64,000 nt of DNA, from positions 82,541,093 to 82,605,092 of the forward strand of contig CM056724.1 in NCBI GenBank assembly GCA_029844215.1. Reading direction: 5' to 3'. Numbering within the stretch: the first letter of the stretch is position 1; every line of letters begins with the position of its first letter. A program made the position numbers and the translations under genes. The notes under the pieces were generated by a model, which was given only the letters and a program-made list of their open reading frames with translations, was not told the origin of the DNA and made no database searches. Shown piece after piece: positions 57,355 to 64,000 of the stretch. This DNA comes from Przewalskia tangutica. Its lineage: Eukaryota; Streptophyta; Magnoliopsida; Solanales; Solanaceae.

Positions 57355-58930
57355 TCCAGTAGTCAGAGAGTTCCCAGATGTGTTTCTAGACGACCTCCCG
57401 GGTATCCCTCCTGAGATGGAGATAGAGTTTTGCATTGATATTCTGCCTGATACTCGACATATATCCATTCCGCCATACAGAATGGCACCTGCAGAGTTGA
57501 GAGAGTCAAGGACCACCGAGAGATTTCTCGGAGAAGCGGCTTCATCAGCCTAGTGTTTCTCCCCGGGAGCGCCGTATTGTTCGTGAAGAAGAAAGATGGA
57601 CGCACAGTATGTGTGTTGATTACGCATACGGAACAAGGTGACTATTAAGAACAGATACCCCCTCCCCAGGATTGATGATTTGTTCGACCAGTTGCAGGGT
57701 GCGAGGTGCTTCTCCAAGATAGACCTGCGATCTGGTTACCATCAGGTGCGAGTTAGGGAGACAGATGTCCCTAGGATTGCGTTCCGGACCCGGTACGGAC
57801 ACTATGAGTTCAGGGTTATGTCTTTCGGGTTGACGAATGCTCCGGCAGTGTTTATGAATTTGATGAACAGAGTGTTCAAGCCATTTTTGGATACGTTTGT
57901 GATAGTATTCATTGATGACATCTTGGTTTATTCTCGCTCAGAGCAGGAGCATGCGGAGCATTTGAGGACGGTGCTGAGAGTTCTCCAGGAACAACAGTTG
58001 TATGCCAAGTTTTCGAAATGTGAGTTTTGGTTGGCTTCGGTGGCATTCTTAGGGTACATTGTCGGGGCCGATGGTATTCGGGTGGATACGACAAAGATCG
58101 AGGCAGTCAAGACTTGGCCTAGACCTACTACACCGACAGAGGTGCGCAACTTTCTGGGCCTTGCGGGTTATTATCGGAGGTTCGTGGAGAAGTTTGCTTC
58201 TATTTCAGCCCCTTTGACTAAGCTGACTTAGAAGGCAGCTAAGTTTCAGTGGACGGATGCTTGTGAGGAGGGCTTCTAGTTGCTGAAGGAGAGATCGACG
58301 ACCGCCCCAGTTCTTACTCTTCCAGAGGGTCCAGACGGCTACATGGTTTATTGTGATGCGTCGGGCATCGGGCTTGGGTGTGTGCTGATGCAGCAGGGTA
58401 AGGTTATAGCTTACGCATCTCGACAGCTCAAGAAGCATGAGAAGAACTACCCCACACATGGCTTAGAGTTGGCAGCAGTGATTCATGCCTTGAAGATCTA
58501 GAGACATTATTTGTATAGGGTTCATATGGATATTTACACAGACCACAAGAGCCTCCATTATATCTTTAGCCAGAGGGAGCTGAACTTACGATAGAGACGG
58601 TGGTTAGAGCTACTCAAGGATTACGATGTCGATATCCTATACCACCCAGGGAAGGCCAATGTAGTGGCAGATGCCCTTAGTCGTAGGTCGATGGGTAGTC
58701 TATCGACGGCAGCAGAGAGAAGGGCATGGTCCGCGATTTACATCGCTAGCGAGCCTCGAGTCCGATTGATTGGTTACGATAGTAGTGGGGTTCGGTTCGA
58801 GAGGTTGCCGAGTCTTCCATCGTCGAGGAGGAAGAGGCGACGATGAGGATTCGATTATGACACGGACGCGTGATACGACTCTTCGTGAGGAAGGGTCCAT
58901 TTGAGGTAGCACCGATGGGTGCTAAGTTTT
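57355..58930 (+). pseudogene. Tekay A reverse transcriptase and RNase H
   Basis: N-terminal RT pieces: [20 protein letters not shown] (from 57362) and VLFVKKKDGR (57580). From 57638 one frame carries [37 protein letters not shown], the catalytic FIDDILVYS (about 57910-57940) and [13 protein letters not shown]. RNase H is in the same frame ([20 protein letters not shown], then YTDHKSLHYIF and [11 protein letters not shown]). It is interrupted by TAG at 58229, 58277, 58499 and 58592. Frame lost after 58846. Confidence 0.88.
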
Positions 58931-58938
58931 GAGGGCGG

Positions 58939-60312
58939 TTGTGTGTTCCAGATATTGCGGGACTTCGACGGAGGTTCTGGGGAAGCACACAAAGACGCTG
59001 CTACTCTATCCATCCGTGGTCGACGAAGATATACCACGACCTCAGATCTGTGTATTGGTGGGATGGCACGAAGAGGACGCCAGAGTTTGTTGCTCAGTGC
59101 CCGAGTTGTCAGCAGGTCAAGGTGGAGCACCAGAGGCCTGGTGGGTTGTTGCAGATGATAGAGATCCCGACGTGGAAGTGGGAGGTGATCAATATGGACT
59201 TTATCACATGGTTACATCGCACTCAGAGGAAGCATGATTCTATCTGGGTTATCGTTGACAGGCTGACGAAATCCGCCCACTTTCTTCCCGTCAGGACGAC
59301 TTTTTCGGCTGAGGATTATGCTAGACTTTACATCCGAGAGATCGTGAGACTACATGGGGTCCCTATTTCCATCATATCAGACAGATGATCCCAGTTTACG
59401 GCTAACTTCTGGAGGTCTTTCCAGAAGGGATTAGGGACGCAGGTGAGCCTCAGTACTGCATTCCATCCTCAGACCGACGGACAGGCAGAGCGTACTATCC
59501 AGACACTTGAGGATATGCTGCGAGCCTGTGTTATTGATTTCAGGGGTAGCTGCGAGGATCATTTACCGCTAGTGGAGTTTGCGTATAATAACAGCTACCA
59601 TTCCAGTATCCAGATGGCGCCTTATGAGGCCTTATACGGGAGGAAGTGCAGGTCACCGATAGGCTGGTTCGATGTGGGCGAGGTGCAGTTAGTCGGGCCG
59701 GACTTGATACAGCAGGCAGTGGATAAGGTGAAGCTTATCCAGAGCGTTATCGATACCGAGTCGATGTAAGTCGACGCAGATCATCGGCGTCGACATTTGG
59801 AGTTTGAGGTTGATGATTGGGTTTTCCTGAAGGTGTCACCCATGAAGGGTGTGATGAGATTTGGGAAGAAGGGGAAGCTCAGCCCAAGGTACATTGGGCC
59901 TTATCAGATTGTCCGTAGGGTAGGCAAGGTTGCCTATGAGTTGGATCTGCCGTCCGATCTGGAGGCAGTGCATCCGGTTTTTCATGTTTCTATGCTGAGG
60001 AGATGTATCGGAGATCCATCTAGAGTGCACCCGATTGATGATGTCCAGGTGACGGAGGGGTTATCGTATGAGGAGAGTCCTATAACGATACTCGATCTTC
60101 AGGTTAGGCGACTGCGGACAAAGGATGTGGCTTCCGTCAAGGTCTTATGGCGGAATGAGAACAGAGAGGAGATGACGTGGGAAGCAGAGAAGGACATGAG
60201 GCAGAAGTATCCTCACTTATTCCCCACACCTCCAGGTAACTCACTTTCCTACTTGTTGATTTTAATTGTCATTTTGCTTACGTGTTATTTTGGCTATGCA
60301 TGGCATTCTTGA
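58939..60312 (+). pseudogene. Tekay A integrase with C-terminal chromodomain
   Basis: One frame with stops at 59386-59388 (TGA) and 59767-59769 (TAA). The H2C2 zinc finger includes YSIHPWSTKIYHDLRSVYWW and CPSCQQVK. The core D, D, E are in INMDFIT, SIISDR and [14 protein letters not shown]. The C-terminal domain has SPRYIGPYQIVRRVGKVAYE and LEAVHPVFHVSMLRRCIGDP. The chromodomain spans about 60085-60220 (QVRRLRTKDVASVKVLWRNE, MTWEAEKDMRQKYPHLF). In chromoviruses this domain is thought to steer insertion to particular chromatin. The frame runs on into a 24-residue hydrophobic tail (LSYLLILIVILLTCYFGYAW). Confidence 0.9.
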
Positions 60313-60380
60313 TTGGGGATCTGATTATGAGGGCCTATATCGTTATCTTTGTTTGAGAAGGAACATTCGGGACGAATGTT

Positions 60381-60396
60381 TCTAAGGAGGGGAGAA
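60381..60396 (+). promoter_or_regulatory. Polypurine tract of Tekay A
   Basis: TCTAAGGAGGGGAGAA directly before TGTTATACC of the 3' LTR. The upstream GAACATTCGGGACGAATGTT (60361-60380) is an inverted repeat, also present in elements B and C. Confidence 0.85.
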
Positions 60397-63215
60397 TGTT
60401 ATACCCCGTAGTTCCAGAGTATGTATGTAAGGACGTACGTACAAATGTATAGCCCAAATTAGGTTAAGGATGAAAGATTTGTTTTTCCGACGGAAAAGAT
60501 TCCGAACCTTGTGAAGGAAATTTTACGTTTTTAATATTTTAACCAATTACGGATTTTCCGAGAGATGAAATATTTTAGACCAATAGGAGGGCGACATGTG
60601 TCACCCCTAGGTGGCACATGTTGGACGAAAATTAGTGGACAAGTGGCCAAGTCTTGCAAGATATTTGTTGGGCAAGTGGGCAAGAGGGACCCACACAAAC
60701 ACATGTCCCCAATCTACACCATACACATGATTCTATCCTAGCCCTTGGTTGTCCTATATAAACCCCTCTAGTTGATGAAATCTTCCACACTTAGTATATT
60801 TCAAGACTTGAAAAATATTTCCCTCTCCCTTCTTGAAGTTCTCGTCCAAGCCTAGATTTCTTAACCAAACATTGTCCAATAATTCTTAAACTTCTAAGTG
60901 TTCTTCCTTTATGTATTAGGAAGATTAGTAACCAAGAGTTAGACAAGATTTCACACCCCTAACCTCAAACCCACCCCTTGGCCGAGACATGCCATCTCTA
61001 AAACCTAAGTGTTCTTCACTTTTTTGAGTTGGTTCTTGATTAGAAGTTGGTTAGGATCTTCTAAGGGTGACTTGTGGTGGTTTGGAACATAAGGATTTGG
61101 AGCTAAAACTTGCTTAGGAGCGACTTTAAGTCTTGGATATTTTTGGGCTATTTGAGGTAATGAACCTTGTCCTCTTTGTGAAGTTGAATTTTTATGTATA
61201 TTGGAAGTATATTATGGAGTATAAGATATATGGAGTAAGGTTTGGAAAGATTTGGATCTTGTTAACTTGTTAAAAGAAGACTTGGCATGTTAGCCATTAA
61301 AATAGTAAAAATGTATCCATTACTTACTAAGAAGTTAATAACAAAGTAACTATAACTTATATTAAGATTGGAATATAAGTTGGAAGACTAATGAAGTAAT
61401 TGGATAAGTAAAATTGTAAAAGTTGGCCAAGGACCCCAACTTAAGGACTGTATTTACTTTGGACTGTATTTACTTTGGACTGTATTTACATTGTTGTTAA
61501 GGGGAAGATTGTTAATCGCGTTCCGTTTGGCGTGTGATCCCCTTCTTTAATTATTGTTGTTGTTAATGGGAAGATTGTTAATCGCGTCCGTTTGGGCGTG
61601 TGATCCCCTTCTTTAATTATTGTTGTTATTAAGGGGAAGATTGTTAATCGCGTTGCGTTTGGGCGTGTGATGCCCTTCTTTAAATTTCGGAATTATTGCA
61701 CCTTAAATATAATATGTTAATTACGGTTATCGGACCTTGAAAGAGATGGAAAAGTGAGTAGAAACGGGGGAAGTGCTGCCCAATTTTCCGTAGAATAAGA
61801 GATCTTACTTAGAAGAATCCTATGTAGAACTAGAAGTTGATAAGCGTGTTTTGGCTATTATAGGTTGACACTCTGATCGAAATATTATACTAGTCAAGTG
61901 GATTTAGCCGAGGAGATATGTGATTCTTCCTATCCTCTTGAGCATGATATTTGTGAAATATATATAGTACGGTAGACGTACGTGTGTTAACTAAATTTGG
62001 TTTCACTTTGGTGTCTTTTGACTTGAGTTCTAAATAATAAGAATCTTGAATATTTCAAAAAGAGTTATGAATCATTTTTGGAAGAAAAGAAATACTTGGT
62101 TTTAAAAAGCTTAAGTGTTATACTAGCTTTATGGGAAGTTAGGTATAACGACTTAAGAAAGATAAAAGGAACGGTTTACTTATTTGTTTATAAAAGCCTT
62201 GCAATGATTTCTATAGGTGTGGTAAGTTGGTTTGATAAGTAAACATGTTATGATGCTACGTGTGTTAGTGTCTTGTGACGTTTGTGTAAGGGGGGTTTTT
62301 CTTGTTGTGCTTATGTTGTTTAACGATAAGCAGTTGTGCTGGTATTATATCACTTACCCCCCTGACTTGTTATGCCGAGGGTTAGCCACCCCCGATGCGA
62401 GGAATACCTCATGCGGGTCCATGTGACCTATGTGGAGCTGCGGGAGTTCCAGGATGATCACTCCGGGTGTGTTACGCCGATGCGAGGAATACCTCACGCG
62501 TCCATGACACGCGGATCGCGGAGTCGGGGCGATGCCGCGTTAGCTACCCCGATGCGAGGAATACCTCACGCGCCTAGTGGCCTATGCGGATTGCGGAGTT
62601 CGAGGATTAGGCTCGCATAATGATACTATGGGCGATCGCCTTGCTTCGATCATTAGCGCCTAGAAAACCAGTTACATTACATCTATTTTGCTCTTGTTTA
62701 TCTTTGGGCACTATATGCGTTAAATTGGGTTGTTTAAACGTATTTGTGAACCGGTTTTAAAATGTTATGATTTTATTTGATTTTACGATTTCACATACTT
62801 GGTACCTATTAGATCGACCTCATTCGGGCTGCGTTCACGCCGCAGTAGAGGTACTCGATTGTTGATCCCCGCTCCTAGATCACCGCTCGCTGGGAAAGCC
62901 CCGTTTCTCGGAGGCTTATCTTTTGGGTATGATTTCCTGTCATTGTAGGTTATGTACATTCAGGGTATGGCGGCCCCGTCCGTCATAGTTGATTACATTC
63001 TTAGAGGTCTGTAGTCCTGTTGTAAATTTGGGATGTAACTGTTCAGTTTTGGGTATATATATACATGCCGAAAGGTAACTTTTTCTTGATTAATCTGTTT
63101 CTCATTTTACACTGTTTTCTGTTGGTAAGTTTATATTCCGCTGGTTACTCTGATGTATATCTACTTGGGTGCCCGGGTAAGGCACCAGTCACGGGCCCGG
63201 GAACGGGTCGTGACA
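60397..63215 (+). repeat. 3' LTR of Tekay element A
   Basis: Partner of 52509-55325, 2819 bp. It differs mainly by small indels in the GC-rich module (62380-62640), and by a short GGTGGCACATG insertion with an adjacent deletion near 60605-60640. Confidence 0.93.
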
Positions 63216-63220
63216 ACACA

Positions 63221-63909
63221 TCTCATTGTAAAATATGTGGACTATTATCCACTTCTCAATCCCATGATGTGAGCACTTCCTCTGCAAATCTTTAAACCTC
63301 TCTCATGCATCTTATAATGGTTCTCCCTATAGCTGATAGAAGTTATTAAGCTCACCTCTAAGTCTTGCTGCTTTGGCTGGAGGAAAGAACTTGACAAGAA
63401 ACTTTTGGGCTAAGTCTTGCCATGTAGTGATGGAGTTTGCCTGTAATGAGTTTAGCCAACACTTTGCTCTATCCCTGAGTGAGAATGGGAAGAGTCTCAA
63501 CTGAATGAAATCATCAGTAACACCATTGTACTTAAAAGTTGCACACATCTCCAGAAAATTTGCTAGATGCAAATGGGGATCTTCATACGGTAGTCCCCCA
63601 AACTGAACTGAGCTTTGAACCATGTGCAATATGGCTGGCTTTGATTTCAAAATTGTTGCCTTCAACAATTGGAAACCTGATGCAAGTCTGCACCCCTGTA
63701 ATTGTAGGTATCACATAGTCCCTTAAGCTCTTTTCTGCAGGGACTTGTCTTAACACAGACGGTAACTCATCATTCACCAAGTTGTTCTTTCACAGATCTC
63801 CCATTGCTACAGAGTCAGCAGTTCTCTTGTTTTTCCTGTTCTGTCTGCACAATCTTTCAATATCAGAGTTCAAAGGGATAGGAGTGTCTGCTCCTCTCCT
63901 ACTTCGCAT
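63221..63909 (-). pseudogene. Element F gag, N-terminal part
   Basis: ATG at 63909 starts MRSRRGADTPIPLNSDIERL, the usual basic start of Athila Gag. One TGA near 63795 and a frameshift near 63660 follow. The Gag core then reads [36 protein letters not shown], then [20 protein letters not shown]. It is cut at 63220 by Tekay element A and resumes at 52503. Confidence 0.8.
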
Positions 63910-64000
63910 AAACTAAGTTTCCTAAAATTGATCAAAAATAACAAACAGATCACGGAAAATGTTCTAAAATAAAATAAAATAAACAAAAAATAAAAACCAA
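63910..64000 (-). other. Element F leader (partial)
   Basis: A/T-rich sequence upstream of the F gag start, ending at the window edge. The primer site and 5' LTR lie beyond. Confidence 0.5.

Larger units (their letters stand above)
52509..63215 (+). mobile_element. Tekay chromovirus LTR retrotransposon A, full length, in gag of Athila F
   Basis: 10,707 bp. LTRs at 52509-55325 and 60397-63215, primer site, gag, protease, RT, RNase H, integrase, chromodomain and polypurine tract, all in order. Exact target duplication ACACA at 52504-52508 and 63216-63220. The LTRs are nearly identical except for one GC-rich block, so it should be the youngest or one of the youngest insertions. Every coding region has at least one stop or frameshift. 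Confidence 0.95.
48017..64000 (-). mobile_element. Second Athila element (F), minus strand, runs off the right edge
   Basis: Its 3' LTR is 48017-49216; the 5' LTR lies beyond 64000. Inside are the 3' non-coding region, protease, gag C-terminal part, then (after nested Tekay element A, 52509-63215) the gag N-terminal part up to the start codon at 63909. RT, RNase H and integrase are missing between the protease and the 3' region. It sits in gag of element E; the five bases before it are GTATG. Confidence 0.88.

Noticed and set aside
1..64000. A previously undescribed gene system such as a gene cluster or defence locus
   Set aside because: Apart from CslE, every coding stretch I could interpret belongs to known retrotransposon families; the novelty here is structural.

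Overview
This window is plant nuclear DNA, most likely a eudicot and plausibly Solanaceae. The evidence is a cellulose synthase-like E (CslE) gene split by introns, Athila, Tekay, Tat-like and Ty1/copia LTR retrotransposons, an RTE-type LINE and several MITEs. The family-level placement rests on repeat types I recognise and is an inference. There are no bacterial genes, operons, CRISPR arrays or phage. I found one host gene; nearly everything else is transposable-element (TE) sequence inserted into older TE sequence.

Layout, left to right. (1) 20-8428 (+) is a full-length Athila-type Ty3/gypsy element with ~1.2 kb LTRs, a tRNA-Asp-type primer site, a protease and a nearly intact RT-RNaseH-integrase, but only the C-terminal end of gag. 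(2) 9016-19171 (-) is a CslE gene: seven exons (547 codons) with canonical splice sites and all family catalytic motifs. The last exon (~180 residues expected) is not found before the Athila element. Intron 1 is ~7 kb because a copia element (12123-18504, TSD CTTAT) landed in a four-unit tandem array. Introns 2 and 3 hold MITEs, one abutting the intron-2 splice donor. (3) 19.2-22.48 kb, upstream of CslE, holds three MITE-like elements and a decayed RTE LINE. (4) 22481-25830 and 45768-48016 look like two pieces of one Tat/Ogre-like element: LTR and leader with tandem repeats, then a broken gag. (5) Inside it is Tekay-like element B (25831-45762, minus, TSD TTCAC), whose right LTR is itself split by Tekay-like element C (36052-45385, minus, TSD TAACC). 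(6) From 48017 past the window end lies a second Athila element F (minus) that keeps gag and protease but has lost RT/RNaseH/integrase. Its gag is interrupted by Tekay chromovirus A (52509-63215, plus, TSD ACACA), which has 2.8 kb LTRs, gag, protease, RT, RNaseH, integrase and chromodomain.

Exact 5-bp target duplications give a relative order: C is younger than B; A is younger than F; B and F are both younger than the Tat-like host element; that element sits in the LINE. The elements are non-autonomous or broken. I see no new gene system. The most interesting points are the nest itself, a MITE that abuts and helps form a CslE splice donor, a GC-rich palindromic module shared by unrelated Athila and copia LTRs, a conserved non-coding block in two RT-less Tekay relatives, premature stops in A that fit CHG-methylation decay, and reciprocal gene loss in two Athila copies.
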